Below, in pieces: positions 1 through 10,800 of a stretch of DNA of 64,000 nucleotides. How positions within the stretch are numbered: the first letter of the stretch is position 1; each line of letters opens with the position of its first letter. The stretch covers positions 185,019 through 249,018 of the forward strand of contig CAWKFA010000004.1 of NCBI GenBank assembly GCA_963848825.1, read 5' to 3'. This stretch comes from CAVVSQ01 sp963848825. GTDB taxonomy: Bacteria; Planctomycetota; Planctomycetia; Gemmatales; Gemmataceae. The notes under the pieces were generated by a model, which did not search any database, was not told the origin of the DNA, and saw only the letters and a list, made by a program, of their open reading frames with translations. The position numbers and the translations under genes are program-made.

Positions 1-71
1 CTGTCCTCCGAACGGCAAGGCGAAGAATAAGGGAAGTAAACTGTGTCGTCCAGCCAAGAATCACCCTTGGC

Positions 72-113
72 GGACACTTCTATTGCGTCCAAAATGAGGA
101 CATTTCTACTGCG
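72..113. repeat. Pair of 16-bp direct repeats, possible IS-end remnant
   Basis: Two near-identical copies of GGACAYTTCTAYTGCG start at 72 and 98, 26 bp apart. Tandem short direct repeats of this kind are typical of IS21- or IS481-type termini. No transposase of those families is visible here, so this may be a stranded end. Assignment to a family is a guess. Confidence 0.3.
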
Positions 114-239
114 TTTTGACAGCAATTTCCGTCAGGAAAAGCGGACGTGGGTGTGCAGCTGTTACTTGGGTGGGAAATTGACTGGTAGGCTGGATGGTGA
201 CCTGAAAATCGACACCGATTCTTCACCAAGGAGCTGACC

Positions 240-644
240 ATGGCCGCACGTCCTCTGCCCGCTACTGCCAACGAAACCCGCGAGGAACGCATCGAAGCTC
301 TTATGAAGGAACTTCGCCCGAAGGTCGAGGCGGCAGTTCGGAAGATGGTGGAGCGGGCCATGGATGTGCCCGAAGCGGAGGAATTCGGGGCCATTGACTT
401 CCAATTCCGCGACGCGGGACAAAAGCTAGCTAACGATGTCCGGCAAGCCAGCGTGGTGAGCCGGAAAAAAAGGGGTACATAGGGTGCAGCCTGACCTGCC
501 CATGCTGCCAATATGCGGCGAAGTTTCACTCCTACCAACAGCGGTCGGTTGTGACCGTGCATGGCGTCTTAAAGGTTCGACGGGCTTACTACTACTGCCA
601 TCGGTGCAAGCAGAGCTTCCTTCCCTACGACGACGCGCTGGGAC
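240..644 (+). pseudogene. ISKra4-type transposase, N-terminal fragment
   Basis: The first frame (from ATG 240) gives about 80 residues beginning MAARPLPATANETREER with a charged helix, then stops at 480. In the -1 frame the protein continues directly: a CPCC zinc-knuckle, HSYQQRSVVTVHG, then VRRAYYYCHRCKQSFLPYDD and ALG. This matches the N-terminal zinc-binding region of ISKra4-family transposases found in planctomycetes and cyanobacteria. The frames meet at a run of seven A (465-471) followed by GGGG, so this could be a slippery site or a plain indel. Homology stops abruptly after ALG near 644, where an inverted fragment of another copy begins. The catalytic part is missing, so the gene is dead. 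Confidence 0.7.
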
Positions 645-863
645 CGCCGTCTGTTATCGCGATCAGGTCGCTCACCTGGCCGATGCCCAGCGCCCGCGCT
701 TGCGAGCGTACTTGTTCTGCCAGAGCATCAAGTTGAAATCAACCAGGTAGCGTGTGTGTTCTTTCTCGGGCGTATAGAGCAACGCCGTGTACAGCATGCG
801 ATGCTCCACTTTGCTCGCTTGCACGCCTTGCATGGGCACGCTGGACGGGCGATCAGCAGAAGG
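640..863 (-). pseudogene. ISKra4-type transposase, internal fragment in inverted orientation
   Basis: Read on the minus strand, this stretch encodes GVQASKVEHRMLYTALLYTP, then EKEHTRYLVDF, and after a one-base frame change DALAEQVRSQARALGIGQV followed by SDLIAITDGG. This is recognisable as the segment that follows the zinc-binding part in the same transposase family. It starts and ends abruptly, carries a frameshift, and abuts the plus-strand fragment head-on near 642. It is a relic left by insertion into, or inversion within, an older element. Confidence 0.6.
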
Positions 864-1067
864 TTTTTAATGATCTGGCACAAAACCATGCCCAATTCAA
901 ACTCTGGATAATCGTGTTCAGTGATGCGATTGCGGAGACACTACCAGACGGCATACGTGCTTCCGAAGGCCATTCATGGGTAGCTCTCCTTGATACTAGT
1001 GAAACAGCCGACCTTGTGTGTACAAGTACGTGAATTTCGCCGCCGACTTTCTATAAGATTCTCTTTT

Positions 1068-1568
1068 TCAATCGTCGCCCATTTCGTTCCTGGCGTTTGC
1101 CAGGTCTGCAAAAGCTTTGTCCACCAAATCAATATGTGAAGGTTCTTGCCGATTGATTGCTTGCTTCAGTTCTCCGGCGAAGGGATCAATCTCCCTGCCA
1201 ACTGCCTGGGGTTGGCTTGAGGCATCCAGCCAATCTGGGTCAGATGCCCCATTCCAAATAATGTTGCTGAGCGACTGCCTTACTAAATCGACGTACGCGG
1301 AAGCAACCGTGCTACGAGCAAGGGCCAGAAACACTTGCTCCGTCATTAGCTGTGCTGGGCTATCCCAATAGAGTAGGGTGTTGAGCAACGGCAGGTTGCC
1401 GATGAGGAATGTTTGGCCTCCAGGTGGTGAGACGACATTCGTTGGGAACCCCAAGGACCGGTTGGCCAAGAGGCTAGCTGAAATACCGTGGACTGTCTCG
1501 CCTGTCCTCGAAGTCGGTAATAACAGGGGCATCGGCCGTCCCCAGGGATTCATTATTGACCAGGGCAT
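1068..1568 (-). CDS. Giant surface protein 1, C-terminal end (third frame)
   Basis: This is the 3' end of the giant gene that starts at 10912. The second frame stops at 1474, but the homologous tail of the second giant protein (50.4-51.3 kb) continues collinearly here. Both contain a matching GFP-N segment, IGNLPLLNTLLYWDSPAQL here against IGSLPLLNTLLYGNSPAQV there, and a final DKAFADLANARNEMGDD. The frame changes between about 1495 and 1515. The apparent ATG at 1568 is therefore not a genuine start. The tail has no membrane segment or known sorting motif. Its function is unknown, but its conservation between two otherwise different giant proteins suggests a shared role such as surface anchoring. 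Confidence 0.75.
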   Translation of the reverse strand: MPWSIMNPWGRPMPLLLPTSRTGETVHGISASLLANRSLGFPTNVVSPPGGQTFLIGNLPLLNTLLYWDSPAQLMTEQVFLALARSTVASAYVDLVRQSLSNIIWNGASDPDWLDASSQPQAVGREIDPFAGELKQAINRQEPSHIDLVDKAFADLANARNEMGDD

Positions 1569-4500
1569 CGACCACTACGGGCTGGTTGGTTCGACGTGCC
1601 GCGTCGGTGCTTACTGGGCTGTTGGAAGTGGCCGCGGAAACCGGGCCGAAGCCGGTCGGCAAAAACAACTGATCGATCCCTGAGCCAAGAATCAATCCGC
1701 CCTGAGAATCCGCCAAACTTGTGCCGAACCACTGGCCATACGGTGTCGCCGCGTTCACAAGCTGCACCGCAGTGGCTTGAACCGTCACGCTCGGCGCAAC
1801 GTGGAAGGCGATTTTGACCAAGCTACCCGCTTCTGTAACGGTAATCGGCGTCGCGCTGTAAAGCTGGATGCCGATCTGACCAGTTGTTTGATCTACCACT
1901 GAGGAGATGTGCCAGCCTGTGGCCTGGGTGGCTACACTTCCCAGCGTGATGTCCCCCGGTGTTACGCTCACGATGGACGGATCATAGGTCAGTGCCAGGG
2001 TTGATTCGGACAAGCCCGTGCTGCCGCCGGGATGCGGATCGTCGATCATGACGGCTACGTTGACAATGGACGAAGAGTCGGCGGTCCTGGGCACATGGGT
2101 CTGGCTAAGGCTCAACGTCGGATCGGCGGCATTGGGCGAATGAATGGTGTTCGGGTTTACGTAATTCGGGTTGTTTAGGGGCAATTGCGTGGGTGGCATG
2201 GGAATCTGGCCTGGCGCGAGTTGCGCAACGTAGGCATCCAGTGTGCTCACATCGCCGGCATCCACTGAGATATCGCCGGCAACGTCGCCGATGAGCGCTG
2301 GATCAAGTTGCGCATAGGCGCTGAAGCCCGTGCCGCCACCGGTTGCGATTGTGTTGGCGGCAAGCTTATCTAGCCCATTGATGACTTTGTCGCCATTCAC
2401 GTCGCCGAAGTAAGCATTGACATGAACACCGTTGGCGGCCGCCGCGCCGGTGACGGCGCCCTGGTTAATGACAATGCTGCCAAGCTGAAGTTGCTCTTTG
2501 GCCTGGTAAAGACCGAGTGCGGCGGCGCCGGTGCCGGAGGGGACCACGGCCGTGATGTCCCCAAGCACAAGCGGGCTTGTCGGCGTCGCGGATTGCGGAT
2601 TGGCGTCGGCGTAGTGGAAAGTGGCCACACCGCCAGTATTGGAAACCAGCGTAAGCGTCGCCGCTGGATCGCTGGCATCGCTGCTGGCGCCAAAGACGGT
2701 GCCGGAAATGTTGAGCAGCGAGGCGTTGTAATTTAGCGTGAAGGTCACGTCGGTCACGTTGGCGGCGTTGTAGAGAGTGATCGGGATACCGGCGGCGCCG
2801 TTATTGGGCACTTCAATCGGCGTATTGCTGTCAGGACCGCGGGCAAAATCGGGAATGCCGAGGACAGGCGTCTTGTTAGCTTGGTAATGCGTCGTGAAGG
2901 TGGTAGTGAAGTTGCCATGGCCGCCGTTATTGGCGCCATCCAAACTCGCCCCAAGGGCGTCGACGAAGCCACTTGTCCCCGTACCGCTCCTGAGCGTGAC
3001 CGTGTACGTGCCGTCGGGCAATACCAAGGAATCGTTACCGCCGTGCAGGCTATTAAGGAGTTCCAAATAGGCAGATGTCGTCTTGAAAGTGACGATTTTA
3101 CTAGTCGGATCAATCATCAAGCTGCCATGGATGGCACCAAGACCGGCCCCGGTCATGGTGACGTCAGCAACCGCGTTTGCGGACCCGTATAGGCGTAGAT
3201 TAGCCGGCAAAATCGGTTTGTTGAAGGTAGCGGTGAAGCCCGTTGGAGTTGGCGCGAAGGCGGCAATGTTGAGGCCGTTTACCAACATGGTGTTGCTAAC
3301 GCCGAAAATGGATGGTGATAATGCCGTGGTATCGGTGACGGTAATCTTCTGACTGCCGCTCGTATTGAGGGTGACGCTAAAGGTATGCACGCCATTGTCT
3401 TGGCCGGCGCCGGTGGTAAAGGCGTAGGTACTTCCCAGAGAGGCGGCCGGGTCGGTACTTGTGAGCATGACCGTGCCAGTGTAGCCGGTGGCGACGTTGC
3501 CGTACGAATCATGGGCCGTCACTGTTACGCTGACCGATATGCCTGCGGTGGCTGTCGCGGGGGCAGCGACGTTGAAGTAAGAAGCGCTCGCCGGAGTCAC
3601 CGTAACCGGTGCGCTGGTTCCAAAGAAGGGACCGCCGGCAGTGGTCAGCGTGTAGGTGCCCGCATTCATCAACGTCCCCAGACCGAGGCCAAACCCGCTG
3701 CCGAATAGCGTGCTCGGGACCGGGAAGTCGCTCAAGGGATCGGATTGACTGAGTGTGGTCGTAACGGCGGAAGGCCCGCTGTAGCTGCTAACCGGGTTGC
3801 CGTAGGAATCGGTTGCTTGCACGGTAAAGATGAAGGAGGTACCGGCAACGATCGTGTTGCTACCTAGAATACTATCCATGTATTTGCTGAATATACCGGG
3901 ATTGATGACGCCAGTGGAGTCATTGATGGTGGTTACGCTGTAGTTGTTGCCGGCCTTGCCGTCGTGGACGGTGTAGGCGCTGACGCTCAAGATTTTGCTC
4001 GAACCGACGGACATATCCGTGTAAATTTCCGCCAGGCCGTTCACACTGTCTGTACCCATAAGGCCGGCAAATGTCGGCACGGCTGTGGCGTTGGGCGTGG
4101 CGTCGTAAGTTTTGGTGTTGGACACGGCAGTGATCAATAGCGCTGCACGATTGATGATGCCGTTAGTGGCCGATGCAAGCGATACCGCATAGTTCTTGCC
4201 CGCGTTCCCGTCGTTGAGAGAGTAACTCGAAACGCTCAGCGTCTTGCTCGAACCAGCGTTGCCGTCGGCGTAAACTTCCGCAAGGCCCGTCACGGTGTCC
4301 GTGCCGAATAATCCCGTTACCGTCGGTTGGACGGCAGCGGTCTTTGTCCCATCGTAGGTTTTGATGTTGGCGAGTGCCTGTATCGTCAAGGGTGCTGGAT
4401 TGATGAGACCGGTCGCTACCGAGGCGGTGCTGATGGTGTAATTGGCGCCGCCATTGCCGTCGTTGACCTGATAGGCGCTGACACTGATAGACTTGCCCGC

Positions 4501-4851
4501 GCCCACGTTACGATCGCTATAAACCTCGACCATTCCGTTGAAGGTGTCACCGCTGGCCACGCCCGCGACGGTGGGCACGCTATTGGCGAGGGTTGTGCCA
4601 TCGTAAATCTTTGTGCTGGTGATCGCTTTGATCGTCACCGCCCTTTTGTTAATCAGACCGCCGGTGGCATTGATTTTGGAAACCGCATAATTGTTGCCGC
4701 CATTGCCGTCATTGATGGTGTAACTGGTGACACTCAACGTGACATTCGAACCGGCATTTCGGGTTGTAAACGCTTCGACCACGCTCGTCGCGGCTATCCC
4801 CGGACAGCAAGCCGGAAACCGTGGGCACGGCGGTCGTCGTCGTCGTGCCAT
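1474..4851 (-). CDS. Giant surface protein 1, middle: MBG domains, cohesin-dockerin-cohesin
   Basis: Continuation of the giant gene after a frameshift near 4794-4800. In order it encodes: about five MBG/YDG-type beta domains, each with the pattern KTYDGT...PTV.GL.G.D...G..EVY.D.N.G..KTLSVS.Y..NDGN.G.NY; a filamin/invasin-like Ig region; a cohesin-like beta-sandwich (plus about 2760-2450); a type I dockerin-like pair of calcium loops (DVNGDKVINGLD and DVAGDISVDAGD, plus about 2410-2220); and a second cohesin-like domain (about 2080-1800). Cohesin and dockerin normally bind each other in multi-protein assemblies, so both in one chain suggests intra- or intermolecular self-association. The apparent N-terminal residues before TSVVEAFTTRNAG are out-of-frame translation. 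Domain names rest on motif reading, not on a profile search. Confidence 0.85.
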   Translation of the reverse strand: MARRRRPPCPRFPACCPGIAATSVVEAFTTRNAGSNVTLSVTSYTINDGNGGNNYAVSKINATGGLINKRAVTIKAITSTKIYDGTTLANSVPTVAGVASGDTFNGMVEVYSDRNVGAGKSISVSAYQVNDGNGGANYTISTASVATGLINPAPLTIQALANIKTYDGTKTAAVQPTVTGLFGTDTVTGLAEVYADGNAGSSKTLSVSSYSLNDGNAGKNYAVSLASATNGIINRAALLITAVSNTKTYDATPNATAVPTFAGLMGTDSVNGLAEIYTDMSVGSSKILSVSAYTVHDGKAGNNYSVTTINDSTGVINPGIFSKYMDSILGSNTIVAGTSFIFTVQATDSYGNPVSSYSGPSAVTTTLSQSDPLSDFPVPSTLFGSGFGLGLGTLMNAGTYTLTTAGGPFFGTSAPVTVTPASASYFNVAAPATATAGISVSVTVTAHDSYGNVATGYTGTVMLTSTDPAASLGSTYAFTTGAGQDNGVHTFSVTLNTSGSQKITVTDTTALSPSIFGVSNTMLVNGLNIAAFAPTPTGFTATFNKPILPANLRLYGSANAVADVTMTGAGLGAIHGSLMIDPTSKIVTFKTTSAYLELLNSLHGGNDSLVLPDGTYTVTLRSGTGTSGFVDALGASLDGANNGGHGNFTTTFTTHYQANKTPVLGIPDFARGPDSNTPIEVPNNGAAGIPITLYNAANVTDVTFTLNYNASLLNISGTVFGASSDASDPAATLTLVSNTGGVATFHYADANPQSATPTSPLVLGDITAVVPSGTGAAALGLYQAKEQLQLGSIVINQGAVTGAAAANGVHVNAYFGDVNGDKVINGLDKLAANTIATGGGTGFSAYAQLDPALIGDVAGDISVDAGDVSTLDAYVAQLAPGQIPMPPTQLPLNNPNYVNPNTIHSPNAADPTLSLSQTHVPRTADSSSIVNVAVMIDDPHPGGSTGLSESTLALTYDPSIVSVTPGDITLGSVATQATGWHISSVVDQTTGQIGIQLYSATPITVTEAGSLVKIAFHVAPSVTVQATAVQLVNAATPYGQWFGTSLADSQGGLILGSGIDQLFLPTGFGPVSAATSNSPVSTDAARRTNQPVVVDALVNNESLGTADAPVITDFEDRRDSPRYFS

Positions 4852-7800
4852 CGTAGGTTTTGGTAGACTTATTGGCGGTGATAGTTAGGCTACGCGGCGT
4901 GATATCGGCAGTTGCTAACGCAGTTGCCGCCACCGTGTAGTCCGCGGCTTGCGGGCCGCTCAAGGATAAACCCGTGAGCGTCACGTTAATGGGGACCGCA
5001 TTTCCCGCGTTCTTCGTTGTGAAGGCACTCGTCGATCCCGTCACGGTCACATTGACAACATCGCCACTAAATACGTTAGCCAGGGTAATGCCGGCCGTAT
5101 TTACCGAGGCAGACGTCGTGCCGTCGAAAACTTTATTAGCACCCACAATTCCTGTTACCGCGGCTATGGCCGGCGTGATGGTGCCGGCAATCGTCGGCTG
5201 GATCGGTACATAATTGCCGGCTTGAGGCCCCGCAAACGTCAGGCCGGACAACGTCACCGGGATATTGTTGCCAACGTCCTTACTTGCGAAACTCGCTGTC
5301 GCTCCACTTGCCACCAGCGATATCACGTCACCACCGAATACCCCAACCAATCCCGCGGCGCCGGAGTTGAACGTCGCCGTGGTCGTGTGGTCGTAAATCT
5401 TTGTGTTGGTCGTTATTCCGGTGACCGTGACACTTCGTGGCGTAATGATTTGCCCGCCCGCCAACGATCCCACACTTCCGAAAAGGCCCGCGTCAGCCTC
5501 ATACATGGCTTCAACAAGGTCGCCGCTTGCGCCAGTCGCCTGGATTTGCATGGGCGCCGTCACGTAGGTCCAGGTAGCCGTATTCGCTCCACTTGACAGC
5601 AACGTACCGACACCCAGTTCCGCTCCGGTGGTGGCATCAAAGAACTCGACGTTCCCTGCGGGCGTGGTCGTACTCGCGGTTACCGTTGCAGTGAGCGTGA
5701 CGCCTTGGCCGTAGACCGCGCTTGCTGAGGAGGTGGCCAACGTCGTCGTAGTTGTCGGTGCCGAGCCAACGGAGACCAGAACATCGTTGCCGTCGCCGCC
5801 GGCATAGGTAATGGTCGCGCTCAAGCCGGAACCGAGGAAATTTGGGATGACGGCGCCTTCCGGCAAACCACTAAACGTACCGTCGATGGGCTGCGAACCG
5901 AAGTTATTGACAATGGTAAAGGACTGGCCATTGGCCGGCGTCAATGTCCCACCCAAAACCAGGTTGCTGCCCGTGAGGCTTAGCAGGCCACCCGAAAAAA
6001 TGGTATCGCGCGAATAGTTGAGCGTAGCATTCAAGGCGACATTGAAATTTGAGCCCGCTTGCATTGCCAGCGAATGCTCCGCCAACGCATTGACGACCGT
6101 GATCGACCCATAATTGCCGCCGGCTTGAACCGTGACGGAGCCTGCGACACCCGAACCTTGGAGCGTTTGTCCGCTGCCGACCGTGAGCGAGGCAACGGCA
6201 CCATTGTCGACAATTTTGGTGGCATGGAACGTTGTGCCTGTCATCGAAAAAGTGCCCGACCCTCCAACAATGATGGTGCCCCCGCCTGCGTTCAAGGACA
6301 CCGGATTAAGAGTTCCGATGGCGTTCAAAAACTGGCTACCATTCGCCGTCGTGGTATCGGTAGTCAGATTGTTGACGGCCATCAATTCCACCGGTTGGGT
6401 TGAGCCCAGTCCCGCGGCGCTGGTAAGGTTTACTGGGCCGGCATTGGTGATTTCCGCGACGTTGTTGGGCGCCGACAGCGCCTGAATGCCTCCCAAACCC
6501 GCTGACAGATTGATGGTGCCGCCGTCGCCGTCGAGCGCTACGCCACTGCCGGCGCCATCGTCCAGAACAATGGCGCCGGGGCCAGTCGCCGACTCAACCG
6601 CGACCACCGCGGCGCCAGGTGTCGTCGCGGGAGTAGCGGTACTGAAGGTGATGTTGCCCGTTTGATTGTTGTCGCCAAAGACGATCGAGCCCGTTGGGGC
6701 CGTGACGATTGTCGCCAGTTCGGAGTTGGTCAGATTGATTCCCGCCACCGCGGTGTCATTGGTCCCGCCAATGCTCATGGGACGTGACGGCATTGAGGAA
6801 TGCACCAACACGGTCGTGGTGAACGGACCGTTGAGCAAGAATTCGCCGACAATGTTGTAGCCAAAGCCGCCCACGAAAAGGTTGCCACTGGAATCAATCG
6901 CAATGGCGAAAGGATCCAGAAGAGCTCCACTGAAATAGGACGCACTTGGAGTGGTGCTTCCAGGAGTGTACTTATAAACGGTGCCGTTAATGAAGGAAGC
7001 GTATAAATCCCCTTGGCTGTCGCAAATCAGGTCCGACGGCAGGTTCAGGCCGCTTAATATCGCGGTGGGCGTGGTGGCGCCCGGCGCAAATTTCACGATT
7101 CCAGCTATGAAATTGGCGACATAGATATTGCCGCTGGGGTCGGCCGCAAGCATCACGGGTTGCGAAATACTTCCAGTAAGCGAAGACGTGGGGTTCGTGT
7201 TCCCTGAAGCAAAAACGCTGATGGTGTTGTTTCCTAAATTGGCCACATAAACGTTCTGATTCACATCGATCACCAGCGCGTCAGGATTGGATAAACCCGT
7301 CAGCGTGGCAGTGGGAGTAAGACTTCCGGGAACGAATTCACTGACGGTATTGGCATTAGAATTGACCACGAACAGATCGCCTGCATTATCGCACGCCAGG
7401 GCAACGGGACCATTTAGGCCCGTCAAGATCGCTGTGGGACTGATTGCGCCACGGGCATACTCAGATACCGTATTATTGCCGGAGTTTATGCGAAAGAGAT
7501 TCCCGTCAGGGCCAATCGTCATGCTCTGGGCGCCCCCAGCCGGCGTGGCAGAAACACCGGCGAGAGTTGCGGTTGGCGTTGTCGCGCCCGGTGCAAATTC
7601 GCTGATTGAGTCATCCCGATTGGCGACAAAAAGATTGCCGCTCTTATCGAAAGCCAGCGCCAAGGGACCATTAATTCCGGCGAGTGTTGTGGCTTGAATA
7701 GCTCGACCATTGCCGATCACAGCCGTTGGCGCGATTTCGACGTCAGCGCCGCGCAAATTGATGGTGGCAGCATATACCGTCGCATTCGGCAAAACGGAGA

Positions 7801-10800
7801 GCGTGCCCACGCCATCATCACCGCCGCCCGAGGGCGTCAGGTCCGCCCCCAATGAAAAACTACCGCCGAAACTGGCAATAATGCTGGCGCTGTTTATGGT
7901 CACGTTGCCGCTCGCGACCACGTCGATCGGCGCCGCGGCGGCAACTTCGACTGTGCTTAGATTTAGACTTCCGAAACTATCTAGGTAGACTCCCGTTGGC
8001 ACATCCAGAGTCTTATCCAGAATCCCCACCGTAACCGTTGGTGGCGCGGAGTTGCCACCGTTGTCCGCAAATTGGATGCGATTAGGCGAACTGCCGATGG
8101 CTCCCCTTGTTTCTAACGAAACCAATCCTGTGGTCGCGAGTTCCGCGCTGTTGTTAGTGGCATTAAGCGCGACGATGCCGCCCATGCCGGCAAAAATGGT
8201 GATGTTGCCGCCATTGCCGTTGAGGGCTGCCAGACCTCCGCTCGTGTCATCGAACACAACTTGGCCTGGGCCATTTTCCAACTGTGAAATGAAAATGACT
8301 GCACCTGGAGTAGTCTCCATGGTCGCGCCTGCGAAGATAATCGCTCCCGTCTGATTAAAATCTCCAATACTTAAGGAACCCGACGACATGGTGCTGAGGC
8401 GGCTCAATTCAGGGCTCGTTAAGTTGATACCGGCTACACCCGCGTTATTAGCTCCTCCGAAATGCATGGGCCGCGATTCCACGGAGGATAGGATCGAAAG
8501 CGAATTTGTCGTGACAGGGACGAGGCTGGCCGAAAAGGTATTGAGCGTGTTGTTGGCGCTGGCTGCATAAACATTACCGCCGGCATCAACGGCCAAGCCC
8601 TGCAGCGGAGTGCTGCCGCTGTAAAAAGTCGTCAGCACGGTTGTGTGGGCGTAAACTTCTGCAATGCGATTAGAGGCCGTAGCAAAAAGGTTCCCATCGA
8701 TGTCGAATGCCAGGTTACCATAGGCTCCATTCCCGCTCGAAGGGAGAAAGGTAGACAATTCATTGACGGGCGTGACTTTGAAGATGGTTCGCAAGCTGAG
8801 GTCGCTAATGTAAAGGTTGCCGCTGGCGTCGAAGGCGAGCGACTTTGGATGGGAAAGCCCCTGACTCAGACTTACAAAGGTAGAAACGACGCCCGCGGGC
8901 GTGACTTTCGCAACGCCCGTCTTGAGATTTGCGATATAAAGGTTGCCGGCGTTATCGAGCGCCAATGCTTGCGTTTGGCCGATGCCTTGCGCATTGTTGA
9001 CGTACAGACTGGCAACACCTGCCGGCGTCACTTTATAAATATCGGAGTTGTTGTCCGACGTCGCTATATACAGGTTGCTGTGGCTATCGAACGCCAAGGC
9101 AACTGGGCTGCTGATACTTTGACCGCCAGTAACAAACGTGGTGTAGCTGCCTCCGGGCGTGATTTTGCCAATCGTGTTATTCCCGGCGTTGGCGACATAG
9201 AGATTGCCGCTACCGTCAAATGCCAGACCGACAGGATTACTCAAGCCGGTGTTGCCAATGTACGTTGTCACCGACCCGCCGGGGGTAGCTTTGAAAATCA
9301 CATTTTGCTGAAAACTCGCGATGTAAAGATTGCCGCTACCGTCAAATGCCAGACCTTCGGGGATTCCCAAGTTGGCAACTGAACCGATGAACGTCGATAT
9401 TGTTCCACTGGACGTGACTTTAATTATTTGGCTATTAGTTGATACGACAAGATTGCCGCTGCCGTCGAACGCCAGGTAGGTTGGATTACTAACAATTGAG
9501 CCCGACGCGAAGGTGCTTATTACGCCGGCGGGCGTGATCTTGTTAACCGCATTTGTCAAAATATTCGCGACATAAAGATTGCCGCCCTGGTCGAACACCA
9601 GACCACTGGGGGCGCTCAGGCCGTGGGTGTTGTTGACGAATGTGGAAACTGCGCCGGTGGGCGTGACCTCGCTAATGGTATTCGAATTTGTGTTGCTCAC
9701 AAAAAGATTGCCGCTGCTGTCGAAGGCAAGGCCTTCAGGTTCAGACAAGCCATGGGTGTTATCGACAAAAACGCTTGCTACTCCGGAAGGCGTTATCCTG
9801 CAAATAGTGCCGTTGTTGTAATTGGACACATAGAGTTCACCGTCACCTCCAAATGCAAGCCCATACGGATTGTCAAGAAGAGCACTCGTGCAAAAGGTGG
9901 TGAGGACGCCGCCAGGAGTTACCTTGCTAATGGAATTGCCATTAAAACTAGCGATATAAAGGTTGCCGCTTCCATCGAAGGCGATGCCTTGAGGAGTGCG
10001 AGGGTTTTGCGAGAAATCGACATAAGTGTTGGCGACATTTTCGGTGGCGACGGCCGCGCCGACCGTGGCGGTCGATGCAATATCTTCGTCCGCACCGCTC
10101 ATGGTGATACTGGTGCCGTAAATACTTGCTCCCGGCCCGATGGTCAGGGTTCCGACCCCATCATCGCCCCCTGAAATCGTCCGGTCCGCAGCCAGGGCCA
10201 GCGTCCCGAATGTGCTAATGACTGCCACCCCCGTACCAACGTTGATGGCCCCGGTAGCTTGCAATGTAATGGGCCCGGCTTGGCTGGTGATATTATTGTT
10301 GATGTTAAGGCCGGCATTCGTACCCCCGACAATAATGTTGACAACGCCCGTACCAGCAATGCTTGCGTCGGCGGCAAATGACGTGGCCGTGACGATGTTG
10401 AGATTGCCCAAAAACGTTGACTGTGCGTTAGCGAAAGCTACAGCGGCAATCGTGCCGTCGTTCACATTCGTCGCGACGAACGTGCCGCCGTAAAAGTTAA
10501 CGTTCTGACCGCCGCCTGTGCCGGAAATGGTGATGGCTGCGAAGTCAGCGACCAGGGGCGCGTTTTCGGTGGCCGTTTGACTGCCCGCGCTGCCCATGAT
10601 GGCGAACTTGGCAGTGTTGTCGGTGATCGTTTGTCCCGCGCTCACCTCTGCAATGACCAGGTTGCCGTTGACGGTGCTGAGGTTGACCGTGTCGTTGCCG
10701 GCGATCAAGATTTGTAAACCGCTGCCGAGATTGTTGAGCGAAACAGCGGGATTGATGCGATCTTCCAATAGTTCAAGAGTAAGCAACGACGAATTTTTGC

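Noticed and set aside
752..1033. Open frame of 93 codons after the transposase relics
   Set aside because: No motif and no ribosome site; it overlaps the inverted transposase fragment, which explains part of the sequence.
8645..9382. Plus-strand frame of 245 codons within giant gene 1
   Set aside because: It repeats with the period of the NHL propeller on the other strand and shows no protein logic of its own.
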